A stretch of 64,000 nt of DNA from Entonaema liquescens (Eukaryota > Ascomycota > Sordariomycetes > Xylariales > Xylariaceae): assembly GCA_902805475.1 (NCBI GenBank), contig CADCSX010000023.1, positions 2,542,001-2,606,000 of the forward strand, written 5' to 3'. The position numbers were made by a program, and so were the translations under genes. Positions 11,318-22,482 of the stretch are shown one piece after another (position 1 is the stretch's first letter; the number at the start of each line of letters is the position of its first letter). The notes under the pieces were generated by a model. It ran no database searches, was not told where the DNA came from, and worked only from the letters and a program-made list of their open reading frames with translations.

Positions 11318-12148
11318 GATAAGGGGTTGGAATGTACCTAGCTGAGGAGAGTTAGGGAGGACGAGGGATTGAAGAAACTGTTGTATTGATCTGAATTACG
11401 AGGTGCTACTTAATTCTTTTTATACTTAAGACCACGGACGGTGATAGCTCCTAACACCGTGATAGTCCGTCTGTCCGACTTCCAATTGCATATACTCTTC
11501 GAAGGAAGCCGGTGCTGACAAATAGTTGGATTCTAAAATATGAATACTAAGTCCAGATATTACCTACCATACACTAGGTAGGTATTACCTATACACTACC
11601 TACCTACCTACATGTATGTGCTTCTGAATGTACATGTACCTTGTAGGTTAGGTACCTAGGTACCTATTTTCGTTATTCCCCTCACCTTATACAACCCCTC
11701 ATTCAACAAACGACTATAACTGAATCGACTTACATGAGCCTCTACACCATGATATAAAGAATAAGAGGAGGTAAAATCTTGTTCTCCTATAAGATAAATC
11801 CAGTAGCATCAGAATAAGGTCGCAACATAAAAATGTAGAATTGCAACAAATCATATTCTATGAAATTCCATGAAGTCGTTGGCCGAATGAGCTTGTGGTA
11901 CCGCTATACTTATTCGGGTTAGCGGGGAACAGCTTCGGCTTCTGGCCGGTTCCTCCGTCATTCAATCGATTAAATTTTTTGAAGCTTTTATTCCCCAGAA
12001 TCTCAAAACTCAATCTTCCAACGCCTACATTTCAACAACGCCGGCGAGCCTCTCTTCTCCTTCGCTCTTGTACGCCGTAATATTTGTGGTGGCATTTTAT
12101 TTCTGCCTTTTTTATACTCAATATCTGTATACCACATCTACAATCACA
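11318..12148. other. Intergenic: divergent promoter region of the SDR and hsp60 genes
   Basis: Contains a cluster of CCTACC/GGTAGG palindromes at 11560-11670 and, nearer hsp60, AT-rich sequence. I looked for heat-shock elements (alternating GAA/TTC with 2-nt gaps) and saw only imperfect matches near 11862-11878 and 11980-12000. Confidence 0.5.
11560..11670. repeat. Cluster of CCTACC/GGTAGG palindromic repeats
   Basis: Interspersed TACCTACC, TAGGTAGG and CCTAGGTACCTA motifs, several self-complementary. The same motif recurs singly across intergenic DNA here and again as a cluster near 39290-39350. Confidence 0.7.
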
Positions 12149-14060
12149 ATGCAGCGTGCTCTTTCGTCCCGAGCGCGGGCTTCGGTCCTATCTTCGGCTG
12201 CCACCAAGTACCGAGCTGGTGCAGGGCTTTCACAACAGCTTCGATTCGCCCACAAGGTTGGTAACACATTCCCATGTGCCTAAAAAGCAAACAAATTTTG
12301 TTACATAACATGTTATATCGATTTCTAACATATATCTTATATAGGAGCTCAAGTTTGGCGTCGAGGGCCGAGCTTCTCTTCTTGCTGGTGTCGAAACCCT
12401 CGCCAAAGCCGTTGCCACCACACTCGGTCCTAAGGGTCGCAATGTTTTAATCGAGTCGAGCTACGGCTCTCCCAAGATCACAAAGGGTATGGCATGGAAC
12501 TTGATTTGCACTCCAATTCGACTAGGAAACTGACTGGAGATTATAGATGGTGTTACTGTCGCAAGGGCTATCAGCTTACAAGACAAATTCGAAAACCTCG
12601 GCGCTAAGTTGTTACAAGATGTCGCATCCAAGACAAACGAATCTGCCGGTGACGGTACAACCAGCGCTACTGTCCTAGCTCGCGCTATCTTCTCGGAAAC
12701 TGTCAAGAACGTCGCCGCCGGCTGCAACCCCATGGATCTGCGGCGGGGTACCCAAGCCGCCGTCGATGCTGTTGTTGAATACCTCCAGAAGAACAAGAGG
12801 GATATCACCACCAGCGAAGAGGTTGCTCAGGTCGCCACCATCAGCGCTAACGGAGATACCCACATTGGCAAGCTGATTGCCAATGCCATGGAGAAGGTCG
12901 GCAAGGAGGGTGTTATCACCGTCAAGGAGGGAAAGACCCTAAACGACGAGTTGGAAGTCACTGAGGGTATGCGATTCGACCGTGGCTTCGTGTCGCCTTA
13001 CTTCATCACCGACGCCAAGTCGCAGAAGGTCGAGTTTGAGAAGCCCCTCATCCTCCTTTCTGAGAAGAAGATCTCCGCTGTACAAGACATTATTCCCGCC
13101 CTTGAGGCTTCTACTCAACTGCGACGACCTCTTGTTATCATTGCCGAAGACATTGATGGTGAGGCTCTAGCTGTCTGCATATTGAACAAGCTCCGTGGTC
13201 AGCTCCAGGTTGCCGCCGTCAAGGCCCCCGGCTTCGGTGACAACCGCAAGTCGATCCTCGGCGACATTGCTGTCCTCACCAACGGTACCGTTTTCACTGA
13301 TGAGCTCGACATCAAGCTGGAGAAGGCTACCCCTGATATGCTTGGCTCCACCGGCTCTATTACTATCACCAAGGAGGATACTATCATCCTTAACGGAGAG
13401 GGCAGCAAGGACTCGATTGCTCAACGATGCGAACAGATCCGTGGCGTCATGAGCGACCCTAGCACTTCCGAATACGAGAAGGAAAAGCTCCAAGAGCGAC
13501 TTGCTAAGCTTTCTGGCGGTGTTGCTGTTATCAGGGTCGGTGGTTCTTCCGAGGTTGAGGTTGGTGAGAAGAAGGACCGCTTCGTCGATGCCCTTAACGC
13601 TACCCGAGCTGCCGTCGAGGAGGGTATCCTGCCCGGTGGTGGTACTGCTCTCCTCAAGGCTGCTAGCAACGCCTTGAAGGATGTCAAGCCTTCCAACTTC
13701 GATCAGCAACTCGGTGTTAGCATTGTCAAGAACGCCATTACTCGACCTGCCAGGACGATTGTCGAGAACGCTGGTCTAGAGGGCTCCGTGGTTGTTGGCA
13801 AGCTTATGGACGAGTTCGGCAGCGACTTCAACAAGGGCTTCGACAGCGCCAAGGGAGAATACGTGGACATGATCCAGGCAGGTATCCTTGACCCGCTCAA
13901 GGTTGTCCGAACTGGTCTAGTTGACGCTAGCGGTGTCGCGTCGCTACTGGGCACCACCGAGGTTGCCATCGTCGAGGCACCCGAAGATAAGCCTGCCCCT
14001 GGTGGTATGGGCGGTATGGGCGGAATGGGCGGCATGGGTGGCATGGGAGGGATGATGTAA
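12149..14060 (+). CDS. hsp60: Mitochondrial chaperonin Hsp60 (GroEL family)
   Basis: Heptameric-ring chaperonin folding imported proteins in the mitochondrial matrix with Hsp10; 587 aa. An N-terminal presequence (MQRALSSRARASVL..., Arg and Ser rich, no acids) is followed by the conserved FAHKELKFGVEGR start of the mature protein, TLGPKGRNV, the ATP-site DGTTSAT segment, and the C-terminal Gly-Gly-Met repeats. Introns are 12257..12344 and 12487..12546. The first uses an unusual GTTGGT donor; the nearby GTAACA at 12261 would break the frame. Long ORFs on the opposite strand are codon-bias shadows. It is expected to be heat-inducible, but I see no perfect heat-shock element upstream. Confidence 0.97.
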
Positions 14061-15236
14061 TGAGTTCATGGTATGAATGAACCTTTGTCCTGTCATGTAT
14101 CAAAAGTTTGGGTTGGGAGCATTGACCTCGGCGTTACGCGGAAGGATTAACGTTGCCTCTGTCATGTCTTCCTCTATATCTCCCTCTACCTCTCTACCTC
14201 CCCTCCTCCCTGTGCATTATCTATACCTTGATATCCCGAGCGGCGTTATGAAGAGTTGTATATTAGAGCTAAGAGCTAAGAGCTACGAACTACAAAAAGC
14301 CAACCTACGGCGGATGTAGGTGATCATAATTGATCTGATGATAAATACTTGCCCCTTTCATCCTTTCATTTTCTTTTAGGCATCAAATTTTGTAATTATC
14401 TCAAGTTCTGCCTGGAAATTGGGATGACATATAATGGTGATACGCGATGACGAATCCCATGTGGCTCGTCCCTATTAGAGGTAGACAGACAGTGACAGCA
14501 AAAAGTACATACATATTGTACGTCGTGGCGACCCCTGAAATAGCCCAATTCAATGAAATTAAAGGGAGTCACGTGTAGTTGTTATGTGAAATTTTGTTAC
14601 CCGACGGTCGTCGGTCGATCCAGTTACCGCCAAGAATTATATTTCATTAGTGAGGTAGGTAATAATTTTTTTTTGAGGTGCCCAGCTGTACTAAAGATAT
14701 TGCAGTTGTACCAATAGTCAGGTAGTTCCAAGGTTCAAGGACCGTAGCGTGTATGGTAAGCAAGCGTTATGTATTTATCTCATGGCCAACTGCCCACCCT
14801 CCTCCACTGAAAACCCCTGTTCCACTGCCCCCCTAATCCCTCCCAAAACAACTTGACCCCACCAAGGCTTTATGTTGATTTCTCTTCTTCATCGTGCGTG
14901 CTCTTTTCATCAGCCCGACCTTCCCCTCCATTGCGATAGGACCCACACTAAAAACACTACTTACATCTCTCCGACTCTTTCTTTCGTATTGTTGTCCTCC
15001 TAAACATCCATCGCATTTATTTTCAAACCTGCTCTCCCCGAGACCCTCCTAGGTGGATAGCCACATTCAGCGATTCATGTTAGTTGCAGACTGACCCAAA
15101 TAACATCTTTCCCTCCAAAATCATTTTGCACCTTTTGGCATTTATAGGACCTCTTTCGAACCCCGCTAACAACCCACATCGTAGCTTGTCTTCGGAATCT
15201 CATTTGGTACCGGTGTAGTTCAAGCATATCGCCAAA
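14061..15236. other. hsp60 3' region and cofilin promoter / 5' UTR
   Basis: No gene seen. A CACGTG E-box-type palindrome lies near 14570. A CT-rich tract from about 14800 to 15050 is typical of strongly expressed fungal housekeeping promoters and probably covers the cofilin transcription start. Confidence 0.5.
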
Positions 15237-16097
15237 ATGGTGAGTTCTTGAATCCAATCAACCTTTAAGAGCCTACTAATAGTAAATTTCGGTAGTCTCA
15301 ATCAGGGTTCGTGATTCCTTCTAGTTAAGATGTCGTCCTATTCCTCTCTCTGTCGGCAACCCCCTATCCGCGCGTCATTATGCGCCTTCACGGTGCACCG
15401 CTCTTTCCGGCGCGTTCTCGGTACATGGGAGAATAGGAGCTAATATCGATGGTTGTCTAGAGCGACAGTCTCGCAGGAATGCATCACTGCATACAACGAC
15501 CTTAAGCTTGCGAAGAAGCACAAGTACGTCATCTTCAAGCTGTCGGACAACAACCGGGAGATCGTCGTTGAGGAGGCTTCTTCGGATAAGGACTGGGAAG
15601 TCTTCCGTGAGAAGCTCGTCAATGCCACCACTAAGACCAAGACCGTAAGTATCATATTCACGTTGTCAGTATTCTATTTTGGGGACCCGTTTCTAATCAT
15701 TCATTATCAGGGCGCTGTCAGCAAGGGGCCTCGATACGCTGTTTACGACTTCGAGTACAGCCTTTCTAGCGGAGAAGGCTCGCGGTTAGTAGCATCAACC
15801 AACACAATAAGCCTAGTATACTAACAATATGTAGAAACAAGATCACCTTCATCGCCTGGTCGCCCGATGATGCCAACGTCATGGTTAGTATATCCAATAA
15901 CTTTTTTTTTTCTGTTAGGGAAAAACTGTATAGTAATAGTACTAACCCCCTTGAAGGCCAAGATGGTGTACGCCTCGTCGAAGGAGGCTCTGAAGCGCTC
16001 CCTGACCGGTATTGCCATCGAACTGCAGGCCAACGACCAGGACGACATCGAATACGACACAGTACTAAAGGTGGTCAGCAAGGGTCTGGCCGGTTAA
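15237..16097 (+). CDS. cof1: Cofilin / ADF actin-severing protein
   Basis: ADF-homology protein that binds and severs ADP-actin filaments; 153 aa, usual length. Six exons: 15237..15239 (the ATG alone), 15296..15306 (11 nt), 15461..15644, 15711..15784, 15835..15883 and 15957..16097. The phases fit exactly and give the conserved start MSQSGATVSQEC, whose Ser near residue 4 is the usual phospho-regulated position in this family. The actin-binding helix KMVYASSKEALKRSL and the C-terminal acidic segment DDIEYDTVLKVVSKG are intact. The second intron is long for this window (154 nt). Expected to be constitutive; the promoter is CT-rich. Confidence 0.95.
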
Positions 16098-16493
16098 GCG
16101 CCCCCAACCCCGAAGCCCGAGAGCAAGGTTGCTGAGGATCATTACTTGAGGAGGGGCACTCGCGTGCCAAGGATCCACGACGTCTACGAAACTGCAGGAT
16201 GGACATAAACTTTCTCCCTGCCATTACGATGGAGTAGGGGCCGCTTTGGTCGCTGTTTATTTTTCCTTAGAGGGCAGACATGAATTGTCAAGATGTGATG
16301 TTAGCCATCGGTATACCGCACAACACAACACAAAAGGTCATATATGAATGTAGATCGTTCCTATTGTGCTCCTTGGCCAGATGTCTACGCCATTAATAAT
16401 TATCATTTATGCAGCCTCTCAATACCCCAATAGTCCAGTTTGGCCTGTACCTGTTAATCATTCAGGGTGGCTCTCTACTTGTGTCTTCTAAGT
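16098..16493. other. Convergent 3' regions of cofilin and get5
   Basis: Shared 3' intergenic segment; no gene seen. Confidence 0.6.
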
Positions 16494-17156
16494 CTATGCC
16501 TTCGCCTTCCACGCGCTTTGGAACGTGTTGGTGAGTTCCTCGGCTGTCTTTTCGTCTCGTATTCGTTGTAACAAGAAGCCCTTAAGGTCATCCCAAAATT
16601 CCTTAGTATCTAATACTTCACTCCCACTTTGCCCCTGTGCAACTTCAGCCTGCGCTGGTGTTGTCTTGATAGCTGCAGCTCCTCCCATAACCATGACGGA
16701 GAACTCAACGCTCGTCTCACCCTCTCCCGTAAGGTCCTTCAACACTTTACTATCCACAATCGGCTTCTTTTTGTGCAGTAGCTTCATCTTCTCGACTGGT
16801 ATTCCTGTGTCTTGGGATACGGCGGACTTGATATCTAAGACGGACGTATTGGGCGTTTGGGACGTGAGCTTGATATCTAACGGCGGGTTACGGAGGGATT
16901 TAACGAGGACGGTAAGGCTACGCTCTTGGCCTGGTGCTACGGAGGTAGCTTTGCGCTTGCTCATGGCTTTCGGCATCTTGGGAAGTATATACTAGAGTTC
17001 TGTTAGCTAGGAAGAGTAAAACACAGTCGTGGGGTTGTAACATACGGCGCCGCGCGCAGCATAACTCTTAGGATCCTCAACATGATCGGCAGATAGCTTG
17101 ATCGGACGAGCGTCCAGAGCTGCGAGGAAAGCTCTTGCAAATGATACTTCCGTCAT
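16494..17156 (-). CDS. get5: Get5/Mdy2, ubiquitin-like subunit of the tail-anchored-protein sorting complex
   Basis: Get5 pairs with Get4 and bridges Sgt2 to Get3 when C-terminally anchored membrane proteins are sent to the ER; 202 aa. The N-terminal Get4-binding segment (SFARAFLAALDARPIKL) is in exon 1, an internal ubiquitin-like domain spans about residues 60-120 (VLVKSLRNPPLDIKL, TGIPVEKMKLLHKKKPI), and the C-terminal homodimerisation helices read EFWDDLKGFLLQRI. One 54-nt intron at 16992..17045 joins in phase 0, so the start is the ATG at 17156 rather than the internal Met of MPKAMSKRK. It is divergent from nop2. Confidence 0.85.
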
Positions 17157-17533
17157 TTTGGTTTGTGAGTGTTACACGGGGTATAGAGTATGAGGAGTTG
17201 GTATGTCGCAAACATAGAACTCAGGCTGCCTTGTGCTCCTAAGTGACGATCACGATGTCCCGCTCTGAATGCGCCACAGAACTATCCCACCTTGTGGCTG
17301 AAGCTTAATTGTACCTGCGTATTTAGGTACTGATGTATCTTTTCTTTAGTTCATTGCACCAATTTAGATTATCCAATCCCATGCACCGATAAAGGTGGGC
17401 CCTATCATTATCAACTTATCGCAAAGAAAAAAAGTTCGAGGTCAAACCGCGGGAGCCATTGGAAATTTCAGAGCGCCCAGCTTAACGATACAGCGACACA
17501 TCCACCAATTCTCACGTAACACCTCCAGCAAAA
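17157..17533. promoter_or_regulatory. Bidirectional promoter region between get5 and nop2
   Basis: 377 nt separate the two divergent start codons, so the genes probably share upstream elements. No TATA-like box stands out, as expected for housekeeping promoters. Confidence 0.55.
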
Positions 17534-19657
17534 ATGGGTGTCGGTCGTCGCATGAAGAAACAGGGCCCTCCTGAGCCACTTTCAGAAGAACATTTTGCGA
17601 GATTAAAGCGAAAGGCTGGTTTACCTGTAGACGAAGCTCCCACCGAGGCGCCGAACAAGAAGAAGCGGAAAACCGCAACCGAACCAGCAGCTAAGTCCAA
17701 TGGCGCTGGTGCAAAGAAAGCTGCCCCTAAAGCCAATGGAAAGTCCAACGGTGTAAAGGCCACGCCGGCACATAGGCAAAATGGAAAGAGCAGCAAGTCG
17801 AAATCCAAGAAGTCCGCTCCCGTGCCAGAGTCCGACGAAGAGCTAAGCGATGGTCTTGGTGATGGGCTCAGTGGCTCCGAGCCGGACGGTGATGAATTCT
17901 CCGATCTTGGGGACGAAGAGATGGGCGGTCTGGGGGATGATTTCATAGGATCGGACGACTCCGTCTTCGACTCTGATGCAGAGGATCAAAGGGAGCGAAA
18001 GGCCATGTTCTCAGAAGACGAAGACGATTCGGACGCTGAGGAAAAACTGACGGCGGCTAATATTGTCGGTCTATCAAATAAACTAGATAGACAAAGGGCG
18101 CAAGAAGAAGCGGAGGCGCAAGCAGAATTAGAAGAAGCAGCACTCCAGACCAACATCGAGCGGCCCCACGTCCTCGATGACGAAGAAGAGGATGATTTAG
18201 CACTAAAGACGAAAGCGCTTTTAGCTCCTGATCTACAATTATTAAGGACGAGGATTACGGATACGATACGTGTCTTGGACGACTTTGCGAACACAGCGGA
18301 AGAAGGCAGATCCAGAGCTGAATACACATCGCAATTGCTAAAGGACATTTGTGCCTACTATGGCTACTCAGAATATCTTGCCGAGAAACTTATGAACCTC
18401 TTCCCACCAAGAGAAGCGTTCGCATTCTTCGAGGCTAACGAGACGGCGAGACCTGTTGTCATCCGAACCAACACTCTACGAACACATCGCCGAGACTTAG
18501 CCCAGGCTCTGATAAACCGTGGCGTTACTCTAGAACCTGTCGGCAAGTGGTCCAAGGTTGGATTGCAGATTTTTGAGAGCAACGTGCCCCTTGGTGCTAC
18601 ACCCGAATACCTCGCCGGCCATTACATTCTCCAGGCTGCGTCTTCATTTTTGCCTGTCATGGCCCTAAGCCCACAAGAAGGTGAGCGAGTGCTTGATATG
18701 GCCTCCGCTCCTGGTGGTAAAACGACACATATGGCTGCCATGATGAAGAACACCGGTTGCATCTTTGCCAACGATCCCAGCAAGTCCCGTTCCAAGGGTC
18801 TGATTGGTAACATCCACCGTCTTGGTTGTCGCAACGTAATTGTCTGCAACTATGATGCGCGAGAGTTCCCCAGAGTCATCGGTGGTTTCGATCGGGTGCT
18901 TCTTGATGCTCCTTGCTCAGGTACAGGAGTTATCGCCAAGGATGCCTCAGTTAAGACGAACAAGGATGAGAAGGATTTCATGGTTTTACCCCATACCCAG
19001 AAGCAGCTTTTGCTAGCCGCGATTGACTCGGTTAACCACGCGAGCAAGACCGGCGGTTATCTAGTCTACTCTACATGTTCCGTCACTGTTGAGGAGAACG
19101 AGCAAGTGGTCCAGTACGCGCTCAGCAAGCGACCCAACGTTAAGTTGGTCTCCACTGAGCTCCCCTTCGGAAAGGAAGGGTTCACTAGTTACATGGGCAA
19201 GAAGTTCGATCCTAGTCTACGCCTAACCCGAAGATACTACCCGCACACGTACAACGTGGACGGTTTCTTCGTCGCCAAATTCCAGAAGGTTGGACCCACG
19301 CCGGCCAATCTCATCAAGGATAAGCCTGCTCAGGGTGCCTCCGCACCACGCGCAGAAGAAGAGGAAGTTATCGACAAGACACCTATCGCAGCAGATGATC
19401 AACAAGATGATGATTTCGGCGGCTTCGATGACGAGGAAGATGAGAAGTACATGGAGAGGGCGAAGCGTAACGCTATGAGGAAACGTGGTCTTGATCCCAA
19501 GGCGCTAAAGAAGCCTACTACGAATGGTAATGCAGAGGAGAAGACTGAGAGTAAGAGCGAAGCCAAGAGTGAGGCTAGAAGTGAAGAGAAGAGCAAGAGC
19601 AAGAGTAAAGTTTCGACTAAAAGCGAAGGCAAGACGAAGAGCAAAAAGAAGATATAG
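17534..19657 (+). CDS. nop2: Nop2, 25S rRNA (cytosine-C5)-methyltransferase (NOL1/NOP2/Sun family)
   Basis: Nucleolar m5C methyltransferase needed for 60S subunit maturation; 707 aa, no introns. A long Lys/acidic nucleolar-type N-terminus (about residues 1-230, with KKKRK-like basic runs and Asp/Glu-rich blocks) precedes the catalytic domain. SAM motif I LDMASAPGGKT lies near residue 385, motif IV DAPCSGTG near 457 and the catalytic motif VI YSTCS near 511; both cysteines of the mechanism (PC and TC) are present. The C-terminal tail is Lys/Ser-rich low complexity. The pre-domain VRTNTLR-like segment (VIRTNTLRTHRRDLAQAL) is also intact. Confidence 0.95.
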   Translation: MGVGRRMKKQGPPEPLSEEHFARLKRKAGLPVDEAPTEAPNKKKRKTATEPAAKSNGAGAKKAAPKANGKSNGVKATPAHRQNGKSSKSKSKKSAPVPESDEELSDGLGDGLSGSEPDGDEFSDLGDEEMGGLGDDFIGSDDSVFDSDAEDQRERKAMFSEDEDDSDAEEKLTAANIVGLSNKLDRQRAQEEAEAQAELEEAALQTNIERPHVLDDEEEDDLALKTKALLAPDLQLLRTRITDTIRVLDDFANTAEEGRSRAEYTSQLLKDICAYYGYSEYLAEKLMNLFPPREAFAFFEANETARPVVIRTNTLRTHRRDLAQALINRGVTLEPVGKWSKVGLQIFESNVPLGATPEYLAGHYILQAASSFLPVMALSPQEGERVLDMASAPGGKTTHMAAMMKNTGCIFANDPSKSRSKGLIGNIHRLGCRNVIVCNYDAREFPRVIGGFDRVLLDAPCSGTGVIAKDASVKTNKDEKDFMVLPHTQKQLLLAAIDSVNHASKTGGYLVYSTCSVTVEENEQVVQYALSKRPNVKLVSTELPFGKEGFTSYMGKKFDPSLRLTRRYYPHTYNVDGFFVAKFQKVGPTPANLIKDKPAQGASAPRAEEEEVIDKTPIAADDQQDDDFGGFDDEEDEKYMERAKRNAMRKRGLDPKALKKPTTNGNAEEKTESKSEAKSEARSEEKSKSKSKVSTKSEGKTKSKKKI

Positions 19658-20142
19658 TTAGGGGTTTAAAGGCGTAATATTATTCTCGTTTGATATTGGA
19701 GAAAATCCCGACGCTTATGGGCATTTTATGTTGCAACTGATGTGAGCAGAAATTATGCACTGAGTATGATTCCTGTCAAGTATAAGTCGACTTTTACAAT
19801 TACCAGGCTATTATAGGTAAGTGTATTCTACCTTAGAAAACTTAACTCAGTTAATGTATCTCAAATAGTGCGTATAGTCGCGCTATAGAACCCTAGCGAG
19901 AATAATGTTTACCGACACAATCGCCTTGGCGTTGACTATATTCCCGCGTGACCTCTCAGCCGCAGCTGAGTTTTTCTAGCATGTTTTTCTTGTTGAGATA
20001 TACCATCTCAGTCATACGATCAGACCATGAAATTGGTATTTAGGAATTTCAAGAAGTATTATTAGAAGTAAATAATCTCGTTCTAATAGTCTATAAGAGA
20101 AGTCATTCGATATAAACCATCAGTCTACTTTTCTTAGCCAGT
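19658..20142. other. Intergenic, no gene seen
   Basis: Between nop2 and the first HET-domain gene. A CAGCTG palindrome-like site occurs near 19965; nothing else can be assigned. Confidence 0.55.
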
Positions 20143-22482
20143 ATGGCTGAAACACAATCAGACAACGAGGTCGATCTATGTGACTTCTGCCGCTCAGTAG
20201 ACTGGGTGCAAGTCACAACAGGTCTCTTCAACCCAGACAAAGCTGCCCTTCAAAATGGACAGCTCAAGAACGGCGAGCATAATCTCGGCACTATCCACAC
20301 GACAGCATCAACATGCGAGCTATGCAACCTAGTCGCGGAAGGCTCTCGCAACTTAAAGCCATGGTGGCCCGTAGCGGAATTCCTTGACCGCCCGGAGCAT
20401 CTTACCTGCGCATTCTTCAGCAGCCGGAACCGCCTCGGGTCCTCCCTGCTGTCGACGAAGTTGTCGCAGGTAGATGCGCTGCTGGACACGTTTTACGCGG
20501 GGAATACCCCGGGGTATTCTTCTCCGAATCTCATTTTTCAGGAGTTTCTAGATGGGCTTCAGAAACGGGGAATCTTTCCGGATAATGATAAGACGGGAGG
20601 TGGTGATGGGAAGAGGAGGAATGTTAGTTTGAATAGGTTGCTGGTGCTGGCTGGGATTAGCCCGGTCAAGTTTACGGCTCAGACGTTCTTACAGCTGCAT
20701 CCGTGTCTGTATCCTATTCCGAGCGTGGATGATTATGTGACGGGAGAGGCGCCGTTTTCGATATTTCCGTCGGGGAGAATTATGGGGGATGAGGTTAATG
20801 TTGGACTGCTGAGGAGATGGTATGAGGATTGCCTTGGGAATCACGGGACGAAGTGTAGCCAGCCTCCTTGGCTTGCACCAGAAACATCGTGGCCAGCAAA
20901 TCTCCGCTTGATCGACGTGCAGCGTCACTGTCTAGTTGATATGTCGGATCCGTGTCCCTATTTCGCGCTCAGCTACGTATGGGGCAACGAAACGAAACCC
21001 TTCCAAGCAACCTTGGCTGCGATAGAGGACATGAAGACACCAGGTTTCTTCAAAAGCCACCAGCTACCAAAGACCATCGTAGATGCTATGGAATTAACTA
21101 AACAGATGGGGGTCGGGTTCCTCTGGGTTGATCGGTTATGCATTATCCAAGATTCCGACGTTGATAAAGCAGTTCAGATTCCGCAGATGGATATACTATA
21201 CTCGAGAGCAGCATTAACAATAGCCGCGACGTGCGGCACAGCAGTTGATGGCCTCCCGGGGATTAACGGAACTGCCCGTGTCATCAATAAGCGCATAGCG
21301 CGTGTTGCCAAAGACCTAGGCCTGATGGATATCTTCCGCCTCGACCAGGAGTACCAGGACAGCCGATGGAAAACACGTGGGTGGACATTCCAGGAAGGCC
21401 TTTGCTCCAGCCGGATCCTCATAATCTCCTCCGACCAAGTATTCTGGAGCTGCGAAACTTCCAAATGCTGCGAGGCCATCGCTTTCGAGGCATTCCCGAC
21501 CACCGTTGCTCCCAAGGACATAATCTACTCCGTGCTATCCGGACACGAAGTTTTCGGGGAGTTTGGCGGTGGCAATAATTTCGCGTACAGCGAACTCAAC
21601 TCGATGATTAAGGGGTACTGTAAGAGAAAACTTACCGTGCAAGCAGATGTCTTGGACGCATTTTCGGGAGTGTTGAGGAGAGTGGGGGTTAATACGGGAC
21701 ACGAGTTCCACTGGGGCCATTCGGTTTCGACACGGTTTGATGAGAGTCTGGCTTGGAGTAATAGTGTCTGGTATCCGGATAGTGAGTGGCAGGCGCATGA
21801 GCTTCCGGAGCGGCGACGGGAGTTGCATCGTGTGATATCGAGTGATGGGACGGTTGATAGGATACAGTTCCCCAGTTGGTCTTGGCTTGGGTGGAATCAC
21901 ATATTAGGAGTGAACCGTGCCGCGCCGCAACAGAATATGCTGGAACCAGAGCTGAACATCATGAAGCTCAGTAAAGACGGTAAAGTTGCTCCACTACGTT
22001 CTTCGGATGGGGAGAAATTTGAATCAGCATCGAAGATCGACATGTGCGGTATTGACAGCATGACTTCGGCGGGATGGAAGGGAGACATTACGATCGACTC
22101 CAGTCTACTACACCAAAGCAACGAGGACGGGGATTTCAAGGACTCGGGATGTCTTCTCTTCTGGACAAGCCATGCGGTCTTGGTCCTGGAAGACAAGAAA
22201 ATATATAATGGTAAAAAAGAGGAGATTGGCGAACTGCATTCTTTTCTACCTTACCAGGCACCCCAACTATCAGGCAAGCATTCGTTTATAGTAGTATCGC
22301 GCAAGTACAACGACAATAGTCTTAAGGTTCTTAAGGCAGAGAGGAAACTCAGTGTCTTAGTTGTCGAGTGGGATGATCCACTTAAGCATGTTGCTTCGCG
22401 GATTTGTGCGGGTGAGGTTGACGAGGAGGCTTGGATTAAGCTTGGGGAAGAGCGAGAATGGATATTGGTTACGTTAGCATAA
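20143..22482 (+). CDS. HET-domain (heterokaryon incompatibility-type) protein 1
   Basis: Intronless, 779 aa. HET-domain proteins act in fungal non-self recognition and cell death after fusion, though many are orphans; the domain has a TIR-like fold. An N-terminal Cys-rich segment (CDFCRSVDWV, CELCNLVAEG; two CxxC pairs) precedes the HET domain, which begins near residue 272 with FALSYVWGNE and contains LPKTIVDAMELTKQMG, FLWVDRLCIIQD and SRAALTIAATCG. The Asp-to-Arg change in the usual VDALCI(Q) segment (VDRLCII) is common within the family. A RGWTFQEGLCSSRIL segment closes the domain. The C-terminal half has no recognised domain. A second HET gene lies about 35 kb away on the same strand. Confidence 0.93.
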   Translation: MAETQSDNEVDLCDFCRSVDWVQVTTGLFNPDKAALQNGQLKNGEHNLGTIHTTASTCELCNLVAEGSRNLKPWWPVAEFLDRPEHLTCAFFSSRNRLGSSLLSTKLSQVDALLDTFYAGNTPGYSSPNLIFQEFLDGLQKRGIFPDNDKTGGGDGKRRNVSLNRLLVLAGISPVKFTAQTFLQLHPCLYPIPSVDDYVTGEAPFSIFPSGRIMGDEVNVGLLRRWYEDCLGNHGTKCSQPPWLAPETSWPANLRLIDVQRHCLVDMSDPCPYFALSYVWGNETKPFQATLAAIEDMKTPGFFKSHQLPKTIVDAMELTKQMGVGFLWVDRLCIIQDSDVDKAVQIPQMDILYSRAALTIAATCGTAVDGLPGINGTARVINKRIARVAKDLGLMDIFRLDQEYQDSRWKTRGWTFQEGLCSSRILIISSDQVFWSCETSKCCEAIAFEAFPTTVAPKDIIYSVLSGHEVFGEFGGGNNFAYSELNSMIKGYCKRKLTVQADVLDAFSGVLRRVGVNTGHEFHWGHSVSTRFDESLAWSNSVWYPDSEWQAHELPERRRELHRVISSDGTVDRIQFPSWSWLGWNHILGVNRAAPQQNMLEPELNIMKLSKDGKVAPLRSSDGEKFESASKIDMCGIDSMTSAGWKGDITIDSSLLHQSNEDGDFKDSGCLLFWTSHAVLVLEDKKIYNGKKEEIGELHSFLPYQAPQLSGKHSFIVVSRKYNDNSLKVLKAERKLSVLVVEWDDPLKHVASRICAGEVDEEAWIKLGEEREWILVTLA

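Noticed and set aside
11862..12000. Heat-shock elements upstream of hsp60
   Set aside because: TTC/GAA units are present but their spacing is 1, 3 or 4 nt instead of 2, so no proper element can be claimed.
13167..13709. 180-codon ORF antisense to hsp60 (and several others on that strand)
   Set aside because: Mirror of biased hsp60 codons; composition is low-complexity and no start context or family resemblance.
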